Source: Saussurea involucrata
Taxonomy: Eukaryota > Streptophyta > Magnoliopsida > Asterales > Asteraceae
NCBI GenBank assembly: GCA_033807775.1
Contig: CM066315.1
Coordinates: 60,294,820 to 60,358,819 of the forward strand
Reading direction: 5' to 3'
DNA: 64,000 nucleotides
The stretch's first letter is position 1. Each line of letters opens with the position of its first letter. The notes beneath the pieces are model-generated. The model saw nothing but the letters and a program-made list of their open reading frames with translations, searched no databases and had not been told where the DNA came from. Positions 21,520 through 32,500 of this stretch are shown piece after piece. The translations under genes were made by a program, and so were the position numbers.

Positions 21520-22308
21520 TGTTTGGGCAAAAATTCACCAGTCTCGACTACGACCAAAACACTACGAACATTTACTCACAATAAAGTCAAAAGCATGAAC
21601 ACTTTATCTTTTTTACCAGAGCTGAGATCGAAAGTTGCTCTCGACCTCGACTGTCGTGACATACCTCTCGACCTCGACCTCGACCGACTAACATATAATA
21701 TTTATGTTACGTTTTTTTATTCAATGCAGGGTCAATGTCATTTATGGCCAACAGAAGCAATTATGAGCATTAAACAGCAGTGACCATTGCGACCGTTATT
21801 CCTACAATCATGATGGTCAATTAAAGCTACGAAGACTATAAATACGAAGATCACAGTCTCATTTGCGGACATCTGCTTTTCCGAAGAACACTCGAAGCAA
21901 AGAAATCTCTCTCAACAGTTCTCTCTCGACGCACGACTCCCACGCTCGACGCATAGTTTTTACACACGACACATAGTTTATACACACGATGCACTCGTTT
22001 TTACATTCGATACACTTGTTACTTTACATTTAAAGTATTTCCTTTCATTTGTATTGTAATCGTTGTACTCTCGACACCCGAAACGAAGGATATCGCCCCT
22101 GTTTGGCGATCATAGTGCAGCGACGACCCCCAAAGTCGTCCGCGGGTTTTTTCCTCGTTGAGGTTTTTTCCCGCGTCACCAAAATCTTTGTCTCCTTTAC
22201 ATTTCTTCTGTCTTTGTCGCATTGTTTGTCGCAAGATTCCTATTCTTTAGTTGTTAAGCTCCACAATCAACCTTAAGTTATCCTTCTGGACGATTTTTGG
22301 CATTAACA
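21520..22308 (+). repeat. Tat-B 3' LTR
   Basis: Starts TGTTTGGGCAAAAATTCACC, ends TTTTTGGCATTAACA; TATA box at 21837-21844. Followed by the target duplication GTCGG (22309-22313). Confidence 0.92.
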
Positions 22309-22467
22309 GTCGGCATGTTCCTGCAAGAAAGATATTAGTTTGTCTTTAAGGGAGGGATCGATGGACGAACCTATAAAGACGGTCTGGTCAGGCTTGCTCT
22401 GGTCCAGGACGACTTCCTCTAATCGATAGTCGTCGGCTGTCCCAGGAGCATCCTGGAACTGTAATTG
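22309..22467 (-). pseudogene. Tat-A reverse transcriptase, N-terminal part
   Basis: Minus-strand frame reading DPSLKDKLISFLQEHA up to the Tat-B target site; the next residues DCFAWSHEDM are on the other side at 14933. The two pieces fit exactly when one copy of the duplicated GTCGG is removed, which shows that Tat-B inserted cleanly. Confidence 0.85.
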
Positions 22468-23190
22468 CTAGATGGCCTGCTTCTGCGGCTTTAGGGTCGT
22501 CTTGTAGCAGTCGCGGGCGACCTTCGGCTCACTTTTGATCTCCTGGACTCCCCACGGCGTAGGGAACTTCATGGTCTGATGATACGTCGAGGGAACGGCT
22601 TTCATGTCATGGATCCACGGTCGACCTAAGATGATGTTATAGGCCGACGGGCAATCAATGACGTTGAACTTTGTCGATTTATTGATTCCTCGAGCATAGA
22701 CAGGCAGGGTGATCTCTCCAAAGGTACTCGTCGCGTCTCCATTGAAACCGACCAAGGTTGTCGAGCGTCGGGTAATTTCCGATCGATCGATTCCAATGGC
22801 CTTGATGGTGTCAAGGAAGATGACGTTCGCTGAACTGCCTCCGTCGACCAAGACTCGTCGGGTTAGACAATTACCAATCGTGAGTTGAATGATCAACCCG
22901 TCATGATGTTTTTGAAACGAGTCACCGAGTCGTCTTGGTCGAATGAAATCTTCATGGCTTCTAACTCCAGACCTCCTTTTGGTCTTAATGAACGAGGGGT
23001 AGGTCGATCGTCAGGTGCTTGGCTAGCGTGTCGTTTGGCTGCGGAATACGTCAGACCGCATACGTCGGACCCACCAGTTATGCAATTGACGACCTTTGCG
23101 TGGTCGGGCGTCGGCGGTCGAACGTCGTTAGCTGGAGTAACAACATCATCGACGATATCCTTGAGATTGCCTTTTGGGACGTGGTAGGCT
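22468..23190 (-). pseudogene. Tat-A protease region
   Basis: Aspartic protease of the Tat lineage: RRVLVDGGSSANVIFLDTIK, then YNIILGRPWIHDMKAVPSTY. Catalytic DGG motif as in Tat-B. Unlike Tat-B the C-terminal part is in the same frame. A frameshift lies at the junction with gag near 22895, and the frame ends KPQKQAI* at 22468, where pol continues in the same direction after a stop. Confidence 0.8.
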
Positions 23191-24633
23191 AGCTTCTTTT
23201 TGAGAGTTATGCAGTCATCCATCATATGACCGTGGTCGACGTGGAAGTCGCACCACTTTGATTTATCCTTCTTACCGTCATCTTTGTTGGACTTCTTTGG
23301 CCACCGGATGGTCGCCTGGACGGTCTTCAGGGCCTCGACCAAGTGCTTAGTGGTTTCTTTGAATCAATAGGAGGATATCTTAGGATACTGAGGAAATTTG
23401 GTCGAAGCTGCGGTCTTCTTTTTCTCGAATCGCACATTCGAGATTTGTCGTGTAGGCTCTGATTTGGATACCGCCTTCGTCTTGAACTCTGCCTTCTTTA
23501 CACTCAGCGACCTTTTATCGTCAGAGTGCTTTTGATGAAAGGCAGCGTCGTCTTCCACCCTCATATAAGCCAGGGTTCTGGCATAGACATCTTTGAAATT
23601 TTCAGGAGGATACTTTGTTAGGTCAGTGTATAGACCCGAACTGTCGTCTAGACCGCGTTTGTAGGCTTCGATCGCGGTCTTGACGTCGCAGTTGCGGACA
23701 CTGATCATCTCTGCATTGAACCTGTTGAAATAACTCCAGATGGATTCATCGGTCTTCTGCACGACGTAGTACAAGTCGCTGGTTTGCTTTTCCATCTTGC
23801 GACTGCAGGCGAACTGCTGGGAAAATTGGTTGACTAACTCAGCGAACGACCCGATGGATTTGGGCCTGAGGTTAATCAACCATTGGAGGGCAGCACCCGT
23901 GAAGGTCGCCCCAAAACTCTTGCACATGCAGGCTTCTTGATACTGGTAGGGGATCGACACAGTCCACATCACTGTTTGTACTGAGCGACATGTTCTATGG
24001 GATCCGAGATACCAGAGTATTTAGGAGTGAAGGTCGGGATGCTATATTTCTTGGGGACATCGACCAGAGCAATCTCGTCGATGAAAAGGGAGGCCTGAAA
24101 CCCCGTGCGAGGCTCGACGTCGACAGACAATACTGCCCCCGGCAATTTCGCGAGCAAGGACATGACGCGCTCGTTCTGGTCTTCTAACATCTTTAGTCGC
24201 TGAGAGACGGGGTCGACACCTGCTGGATGGTTGATCCCTGAATTTGTGCCATTTCCATAAGACGATCCATTGGCGTCCCCGTTGAGAGGGACAAAATACG
24301 GCTGGAACCCATTATGCAGGGGTGGTGGCCTCAAATGCTGAGGAGGAATTGGTCCATACTGAGGATTGTGGTTGAACGATCCCTGCTGCGGATTCTAGAC
24401 GAACGACCCATACTGCGGATTCTGGACGAATGGACCTGGACCTGGATTGCCGACAAATGGTCCTGGACCATTCTGCTGTCCGAACGATCCATTTGGATTC
24501 TGATTTCGCAATCGCGCGATCTCTTCGGCTGCCCTTCGACTTTGATCAGCAAAGGCGTCGTTTGATTGCCCGCATCTTCCAACTCCTGATGCATCTGGGC
24601 GATGATCTGCTCTGGATTTCCATGACCTGTCAT
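23191..24633 (-). pseudogene. Tat-A gag
   Basis: Start ATG at 24631-24633 (MTGHGNPEQIIAQMHQELED), then a frameshifted Pro/Asn/Gln-rich region, the core (CMCKSFGATFTGAALQWLIN; NQFSQQFACSRKMEKQTSDL) and the knuckle WCDFHVDHGHMMDDC near 23235-23275. It aligns with Tat-B gag over its whole length but has different lesions: a one-base shift near 24330 and breaks near 23970 and 23360. The two gags therefore decayed independently. Confidence 0.82.
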
Positions 24634-24712
24634 TTTCCCGAAACAGAAAAAGGAGGAAACTCCAAGAAACCGTTAGTCGGACGCACGTTTGTCGAAGATT
24701 TTCTCTAGATGG

Positions 24713-24734
24713 GGCCCCACGGTGGGCGCCAAAC
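24713..24734 (-). other. Tat-A primer binding site
   Basis: On the minus strand TTTGGCGCCCACCGTGGGGC directly follows the LTR end, the same as in Tat-B apart from one base. Confidence 0.8.
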
Positions 24735-25542
24735 TGTTAATGCCAAAAATCGTCCAGAAGGATAACTTAAGGTTGATCGTGGAGCTTAACAACTAAAGAA
24801 TGGAACCGTTCGACAAAACTATGCGACCAAGACAAAAAGTAAAAAGGAGACGAAAGGATTTTAGTGACGCGGGAAAAACCTCAACGAGGAAAAAACCCGC
24901 AGACGACTATGATGGTCGTCGCTGCACTATGGTCGCCAAACAGGGGCGATGTCCTTGTGTTTCAAATGTAGAGGGTACAATGATTACAATACAAATGACA
25001 AAAATAAGCTATTTTGCAAAGTAAACAAGTGTATTGTGTGTAAAAACAAGTGCGTCGTGCGTAAGAACTATGTGTCGTGCGTCGTCTGTTCGAGAGAGAA
25101 TGTTTCTTCGTTTTAAAGCTCTTAATATGCTGTAGGTGTTCCGGGAGTTCGGTTGTGCGCAAATGAGGTTGAGGCCTCTGTTTATATAGCCTTCGAATGC
25201 ATTAAATGACTCCATAAAAGTAGCATAACGGTTGTAACGGATTTCGTGGTTTAATGCTCATAATGACTTCGTCGGTTATAGCCGTTGGATATTAATGGCT
25301 TTGATCCTGCATTAAACGAAGAAATCATAACAGTTATATCATTAGTCAATCGTGTTAGTCTACGACGGTCGTGTGAGCTGGACGACATCATGGTCAAGTG
25401 TCGAGAGCAACGCTCGACCTGAGCTTAGGTCCAATGAGAATGTTTGTTGAGTGTGTAATTCTGTCTTAACATAAAAATGTGTCAAATAAGAAATTTTTCT
25501 TTTTTCGGTCGTGGTCGAGCCTGCTAAATTTTTACCCAAACA
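24735..25542 (-). repeat. Tat-A 5' LTR
   Basis: On the minus strand it starts TGTTTGGGTAAAAATTTAGC and ends TTTTTGGCATTAACA. TATA box TATATAAA at 25181-25188 (minus). It is clearly more diverged from the Tat-B LTRs than those are from each other. The flanking 5 bp on this side are ACAAG (25543-25547); the partner is outside the window. Confidence 0.88.
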
Positions 25543-26056
25543 ACAAGTTATATGATGAATTATATTTATACATTCTATATACTCAATTGATTTCTCATTT
25601 TATTATTATACTTGGAGTGTGTATATATATAGGGTCCCATATATGAAAATTCCCTGATGAAATTGGGTTCAAGTATTGCCAAATCGTGTCCAACGTTGGG
25701 CGTAGGGATGTGCAAAACCCGAATAGTTTAAAATTCGAATCCAAACAAAAAATAAGGTGTTTTTGCAAAATCCGAATACCCTAGACCCCGAAAATCTGAA
25801 ACCGAATTTTGGGAATCTTTGGGTTCGGGTTAAGTTTGATCTTTCACCACACGACCCGTCCAAAAACCGAAATACTATACTTATATTTTTAAATCTATAT
25901 ATATATATATAAAAGCAAAATGTGGAGTTGGTTAGGTGGCATAATGAGAACTTGAGAAGCCACCATTTCCCCTTTCCTAATTTCTCATAATTTTGAATTT
26001 CTTTTAAATAAAAAATTAGCTTCTCATTAAATGACTTTAATTTAACTGTTTATTTA

Positions 26057-26470
26057 ACATCTAATTTTCTTTGTATTTTATAATTATTTTTATTATACAC
26101 AAAAACATCAACAAATATAATTTTTATCTATCTTACATTTATTATTTGACATATAATTTTCTTTATTATTTATAATTATTATAATTTGCACAACATAAAG
26201 ACATCAACAAATATAATTTCTATTTACCTTACACTAATTTAATCAAACATTTATTAAATGAATCCACCATCTTTTAATTAAATTTATAGTATTATAATTT
26301 ATTTACCTTACATTTTTTATTTAACATTTTTTTATTTTATTTTATAATTATCTTTATTTGCACAACATAAAAACATCAACAAATATAATTTCTATTTATC
26401 TTACACTAATTTAATCAAACATTTTATTAAATGACCACCATCTTTTAATTAAATTCATAGGATTATAATC
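26057..26470. repeat. Tandem AT-rich repeat, two to three copies of ~185 bp
   Basis: Three successive segments share CATCAACAAATATAAT followed by TT(T/C)TAT(C/T)TA(C/T)CTTAC and a CCACCATCTTTTAATTAAAT block. The first copy (26057-26148) is partial, the next two start near 26150 and 26327. Confidence 0.6.
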
Positions 26471-28087
26471 TATCTATATATCTATATAACAGAGAATCAT
26501 CAAAAGATGATATGATTTCTTGAAAAAACTGGAAACATTAGTTCTTAATTTCTTCAGTTTTTGAGTTGTTTAGCATGAAATGAATGAACATTTCATTTCT
26601 TTTTACAAGTTTCTAGAATTTTTTATTATATAAATATATAGCCTAATTTACATAATAAATCTATATAAATATATAAGTTAATCAATATTAGACTAATTTA
26701 CATAATAAATCTATATAAATGAGAATTGTCAAAAAAATGATGTAATATCTTGGCAATGTTTATATCCATAAAAGAGGGTTTTAAAGAGATGATATGACAC
26801 ATTCTAATACATAGAATGTATTCTCTTTTTTCTTATCAATTTTTTGATTTTTAAAATATAGAATATATTAAAGATTTTTCCATTCTCATATGTAAATTAT
26901 ATTTTATTATAAATGAGGGTCTTTAATAGTAATTCTATATATCCATGGAAATTTGTGTTATTAACCATTTGTTTTCCTCTTTTTATGTTATTAATTAGTT
27001 TTCCATTATTTATTTTAATTAATGATTCAATTTATTGTAATTTATGTAAACTGACTTTTTATTTTCCTTTATTTATGTTACCAACCATTCATTTTTCTTT
27101 ATTTATTTTAATTAGTCATTCATTTTCCTTATTTAAACATAAGTGTTTTCTTTTGTTATGTTATTGGTGTTTTAACCATTTGTCATTCAACAAACTACCT
27201 TTCACTTTCTCCGTCTAACACATTTCTCTCCTAAATTTGTAATGTTAAAAGATTAATCTTTGTTATCGATATTTGTTCATTGTTGAGTTATTTGTTATTG
27301 TATTGACTTCAAGTGTCTTTTATGTTGTCTTTTTTGTAGTAAGTGACAAGGGAAACAAGTCATCTACGTATGTCGAAGAACATCAAAGTTTTATCATCAA
27401 AGCACATATATTATTATTACATGTAAGTATTTCATTTGAGTACTACTCCAAGTACAATGTATTATTGTTTTTTTCTATTTTGTAGTTTCGTGATTTATTG
27501 CTACCTTAATTCTCATTTTTATGTCACTTTTCCAATGTAACCCACAATGCTAAAAAACATTTGAGTATTGATTATTTTGATATTACATTATTACTCGCAT
27601 GGGACAACAAATCTTCGTTTTTATATTCGTTTCTTGATTTGATTCGAGTGTTCATTTGAAAAATCCATGTTCTACTAAAACGTAAACTGACTAACATTCT
27701 TCGAATTTGTTTTCTCGACCTCCAATTATTTTGAATTATGTTAAAAGTTAGGTCGATTTCATTTTGTGATTTTTTTTTTGCTTTCATTAACTTATAAGTT
27801 TCAACATCAACTTTTTGCTACAATTTAACGAGATTGATACCACTGTTAACAATGTATCCAAGACAATCAATTTAGAAAATGAAGTTGATGAATCACATTT
27901 AAAAAAGAAAGTGAAAACGGATTGACAATGCTATGTAATCGTGTTCACGTGACTCCTGCATCAATACAAACTTTGACCCAAACTACCAAAAAATTAAGGA
28001 ATTGATCATAAAGGAGAAAAAAAAATATTGGAAGAAAAGTCAATGACTAAATAAAAAAATGTGGATTCTTGATAAAAAGATCTATTA

Positions 28088-28372
28088 GAGCATCCACATA
28101 TGCTTGCAACTACAATTGCAAACCCACTTTCAAAACAAAAAAAACATGCCACCTCATAAAGCAATTGCAACAATTGCAATTGCAATGCCACATCATCAAC
28201 TCTTTTCATTTTCTATTTATTTAAATAGATTAAATTATAATAAAGTAATTAATAAATGTTATAGTAGGGACCAATTGAAAGTGTAGGTGGATTGCACGTG
28301 TGTGGAAGGTAATTGCAAAAACTGATGTGACACAATTGAAAGTGTAAATGAATTGCAGGGATGTGGATGGTC
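28088..28372. mobile_element. Harbinger-type MITE
   Basis: 285 bp with inverted ends GAGCATCCACAT / GACCATCCACAT and the 3-bp target duplication TTA at 28085-28087 and 28373-28375. The interior is built from CAATTGCAATTG-type words in both orientations. TTA duplication plus such ends is typical of PIF/Harbinger (Tourist-like) MITEs. Confidence 0.8.
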
Positions 28373-29220
28373 TTAGAATCTAAAGAATTCTACGTTTTTT
28401 GTTATAACAATTTAATAATATTGATAAATATAAACACTTTATTACACTTTTCACGTATTGTCATATTTTTTTAAAAAGATGATTACAATTGTTGAAATAA
28501 TCATATTATTTATTTTTTATATAAAGGTTCTTTAAATTACCTATTTTAATGATAATACAAAAATTTAATAATGTAATTTTATTTGGTAATTGTTGAAACA
28601 ATTTGTATGTGTGCTGTTTCCGTTTAAATAAGTATAGAAGATTTATTCTAAATCTAAATGTTTTTAATTTTTATTTATTGTAGTCTCGAGCCTTGGTTAT
28701 CTGATATCTTCTACTACTTTGTATTTTGTTTTATTTTTCAATTTATGTTATTTTTTGTAATGATTTATTTTAAACGACGTTCATTAATGTTACATATAAA
28801 TATTTAAATTTTAGTTATTACTAATAATTTATCTCACACATCCAACATATTCATAATTCTATTAACTAAATAATTTTAAAGTCAATCAATATTTAAAATA
28901 AATCATTGTATATGTATTTGCAACATATTCCATATCTATGAAAATAATAACAATTTTCATAGTTTTGTTAACATAAAATTTGTTGATGTCGAACACTAGT
29001 ATTATATAAACTTCGAAATGTTTTCTAAATTCTAAATTTACAATCGTTTTAATTAATCACTCTATCGATTAAATTCATCCTCAAAACCGTTTGACGTATA
29101 TACACCATTATAATAATACTCGAACCCAGAACCCAACCAACCCAACCGAAACAATACGATATCCGAAATCAAAAATTCAGGTTTTGATTTTCATATCGTT
29201 TGTCCATTCGAACCCGTTCG

Positions 29221-29517
29221 ATATTCAACGGTAAACCCTAGTTGGGTGGGAGTTTTTTTTTTTTTTTTTTTCTTTTTTCTTTTTCCGGCTGGCCCTACGA
29301 AGAGAATCATCGCCCCGTTAGGCAGCGGGTCAAATATCCATCCGTACAGGGTTTGCCTCCTCTTTGCAATTCTTCTTCTTCTAGGAGCACTTCTTCCCCA
29401 GGCCAAACGCCACAGGGAGGTTTAAGCTTTTAAAACCCTAGTTATAACTCTGCACTTCAAAATCCAATTCTACATTTCAAATATCACCATAGCAGCAGGT
29501 TACATTACACAGACAAA
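29221..29517 (+). promoter_or_regulatory. Promoter and 5' UTR region of the CPSF160 gene
   Basis: Contains two telo-box motifs AAACCCTA (29233-29240 and 29433-29440), which are common in promoters and leaders of plant housekeeping genes, a T-tract of about 20 (29251-29270), and CT/TC-rich sequence. No clear TATA box. The transcription start cannot be placed from sequence alone. Confidence 0.5.
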
Positions 29518-32500
29518 ATGAGCTACGCAGCTTACAAATTGATGCACCCTCCCACCGGAATCGACAACTGCGCTTCCGGATACATCACGCATTCTCCCGC
29601 CGACTTCACTTCTCGCATTCTCCCTGTTCAGACTGAAGACATCGACTCCGTCTGGCCCTCCACGCCGACTCCAGGTGTCGGCCCCATCCCAAACCTCATC
29701 GTCACCGCGGCTAATGTTCTTGAAGTTTATGTAGTTAGGGTTCATGAAGATGGTAATAATGCTAACAAGGATTCTACCACCGTAGCTCAACCACAGCGTG
29801 GCGGTGTCATGGCTGGTTTATCTGGTGCTTCACTAGAACTCGTTTGTAGTTACAGGTACTGTCTATATTTGCTAACTTATAGGAGAAAGTTAAGTTCAAT
29901 GGTGTGGTCGAAACTACCATTGCAATTCAGTAAATTACGTGATAGGTTTTTGTTATGAGATTAGTTCAATTTACTATAACTAAATCGTGTTCTTCTTTTC
30001 TGATACTTCATCCATTTCAGAAGATAGTGGCTTTTTGATTTTGAGATCAAATGTGATAGACTGCTAAGAGCTTTGTTTCAGAGCTATGCCGAGTGCATTT
30101 ACTTTATAAAAAATATTTATTTTAGGTTGTGCGAAGTTATCTTGATCCTGTGGCTACATTGATAAGTATCCATTTCAGTGATCCTAAGTGTGTTTTATTG
30201 CATGGTCGTATTTTCTGCTGGAGTAGCTGTGTTGGACTAATATGCGTTCTTGTCCATGTTAGTTAGACATAGAGTAGGATTATATGTCTGAATTTTAGTC
30301 CACAATATCTTCAAAATTGAACGGATTTACTTTATTGCATTCGTTAAACTTACATTACACAATTAATAGCTTTGAATAGTCCTCACTCTCTCTAGGTCTG
30401 ATATCTAGTTTTTATGAATTATATTACTTGTGGATGTTTTTTTTGGGAAAGGGGACGGAACCCCGGAAAAACTTTTTTCAACAAAAGAAATTAAGACAAG
30501 CTATGAGGGGCATACCCCAAGAAATTCAAAATGTTTACTAAGGACATGCTTAGGCAAAAAAAAAGTTGGAATAACACATTTTAAACTTTTTCTACAGTTT
30601 GGAAAAGTGATTTTCCAAAATATGGGAAAAAAGCTAAGCGGAGTTTGCAAAATGAACAAGGTCTAAATACGGTATACCCCCCCCCCCATTGTGTGCCTTC
30701 GTAAACTGATTTGTCAAAATCAAGGTTTTAAAAGGCGGAATCGGGCCTCGAGGCGTTTTCCTCCAATGAGGCGAGGCGTAAGCCTCGAGGCGATCCGAGG
30801 CGTAAGCCTCGAGGCGTGTATTTATATATATATATATACATAATTCCATAGCAAATAAAATTGATAAATACTAATATTAAGCAAAACATAATTCCATGCC
30901 AAGTTTTAAACGTCATAAGTTCACAAAATTACTAGTCATAAGTTCACAAAATTACTAGTCATAAGTCTAAAAACATAATAATTTACAACTTATAGTTCCC
31001 CGTAACATGATCAAATTGCATAGCTCCGCCATATGAAGAGAATATGAAGAAACAACTCAGAAAAGTGCAGCTTCTTGAGAGAGTAAAATGTGAGAATAGA
31101 AGAAGAAAAAAAATGGAGTTTGATTGTAGGAGAAACCGAGAGAGAAGTGAAGAAGATGGTCAGCCCCTTTATTTCTTCTAGAGAAGATGAAAGGACACCC
31201 CAAATAGACATTTTGTACTTTAAAATTAATAAAAGTACATTTGCTTTTTGACTTTTTCTACTTTTTTAAAAGACAAAAGGTAACTAAGTACAAGTTACTT
31301 TTTAAACACAGAGAAAAAAAACTCAGTTAAACCAAAATATAGAAAAGGAGCTGAGGCTTAAGCCTCACCAGCGCCTCACGCCTCACCGCCTCACCGAACC
31401 GCCTCAGTCATCAAGGCGTAAGCCTCGTCCAGATCCCTGAGGCTTAAGCCTCAGAAGCGGTTTTGGACCGCCTCGCCTCGAGGCGCGCCTCGAGGCTTAC
31501 GCCTCAAACGCCTTTTAAAACCATGGTCAAAATAAATGAATCCGAATTATCTCTTGAGTAATATAGTAGAACCCTCACTCCCTAATGTTACCTCAAGATA
31601 TCCTTTATAGTTGTTGGACACATCTTTTTGAATTAGGATTTTTGGAAATGGTTTCTGTATGACAGGGAAATAGAACATGTCTCACTGAGGAGAGAAAAAA
31701 GCATGAAAGAAGGGAGAGAGAATGTTGATGTTTCATTGTATCCCATCTTTTTGTTGACTTAAATGGGTGGAAGTTTGAACTTGACAAGCTGTCAGTTTAT
31801 GATAAACAAGAATATATTCACAACTTGTCAACTCTTGTAGGAAATGTTTTTTGTTACTTATTAGAATTGTAAGCCCATAAATATAAAGCCCATTTTTTTT
31901 AATTTTTATTTTTCTAATAACAGAGACTTATCATCATTTCTATAAACTGTTAATATTTTATAACTGATACTTAAGAATCATATGGGAAACAAACACCAAA
32001 TAGCATGACCCATGGTGGAGTGGGCATAATTGTATGAGTAATGAAGAGACAAAACCTTCAAAGTTATGTGGGGTGGGAATATTGTAACTCCAGAATTATA
32101 TAAGTAAACCTAATCTAAGTAAAATCCCAAGGCATGCGTTGTCATAGTTCATAAACTAGGACCAAGCTAAAAGATTAGAGGATAGGCTCAATTAACGGCT
32201 TCAACTTGCAAATGAACAGTTACGAACTGAAAGACGAAACAGTATTCATGATATTTGCTAGATGGCAACTAGAAAGATGCTCAATGTTGGGAAACAATTG
32301 GAAGGTTTTATGCTGATTGCTGCATATGAAATTATATTTGTAATACAGGTTGCATGGTAACGTGGAATCGGTGGGCGTGCTGTCTTCTGGAGCAGAGGAG
32401 CGGACAGGTGGTAAAAGAAGAGATTCTATCATCTTAACTTTTCAAGATGCAAAAATCTCAGTTCTAGAATTTGATGATTCAGTGTATGGACTTCGTACAA

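Larger units (their letters stand above)
14934..22308 (+). mobile_element. Tat-B: internally deleted Tat-family retrotransposon carrying an antisense gene
   Basis: Complete 7375-bp insertion on the plus strand with LTRs 14934-15729 and 21520-22308 and target duplication GTCGG on both sides. Order: LTR, primer site, gag, protease, a deletion that removes RT, RNase H and nearly all integrase, a 25-codon integrase stub, spacer, a four-exon gene on the minus strand (18770-21213), polypurine tract, LTR. It belongs to the same family as Tat-A: gag, protease and spacer align throughout. It is non-autonomous and gag carries stops. Confidence 0.92.
11004..25542 (-). mobile_element. Tat-A: Ty3/gypsy (Tat lineage) retrotransposon, interrupted
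   Basis: Minus-strand element with 5' LTR 24735-25542, primer site, gag (23200-24633), protease (22468-23190), RT, RNase H and integrase down to about 11825, and the beginning of an extra gene on the opposite strand (11004-11216). Its RT is split by Tat-B; without Tat-B about 7.16 kb of Tat-A is in the window. The rest of the extra gene and the 3' LTR lie left of the window, beyond Ath-1 and Cop-1. The Tat lineage is indicated by the second, archaeal-type RNase H motif set, the DGGS protease and the WCDFHVDHGH knuckle. Several stops and frameshifts make it inactive. Confidence 0.88.
25894..28999 (+). mobile_element. Possible Helitron
   Basis: The left end TCTATATATATATATATAAA after an A and the right end ACACTAG before a T fit the 5'-TC...CTAG-3' ends and A/T insertion site of Helitrons. 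A perfect 10-bp hairpin (CTATGAAAAT / ATTTTCATAG, 28936-28962) lies 37 bp before the right end, further than the usual 10-15 bp. Similar TCTATATAA...GAGAAT...ATCAAAA modules occur inside at 26463 and 26711, so several termini may be nested. No Rep/helicase gene. Confidence 0.35.
25543..29220. other. AT-rich intergenic region
   Basis: No gene recognised. The stretch 25690-25870 is a low-complexity dispersed repeat rich in CCCGAA/TTCGGG words, and a similar word set reappears at 29104-29215, as if one repeat had been split. Between them lie AT-rich repeats, a possible Helitron (25894-28999) and a MITE (28088-28372). Short ORFs here have no recognisable content. Confidence 0.5.

Noticed and set aside
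27273..27485. Hydrophobic 70-codon ORF, also 26913-27218
   Set aside because: AT-rich intergenic DNA gives Phe/Leu/Ile-rich frames; no family recognised, no conserved neighbour.
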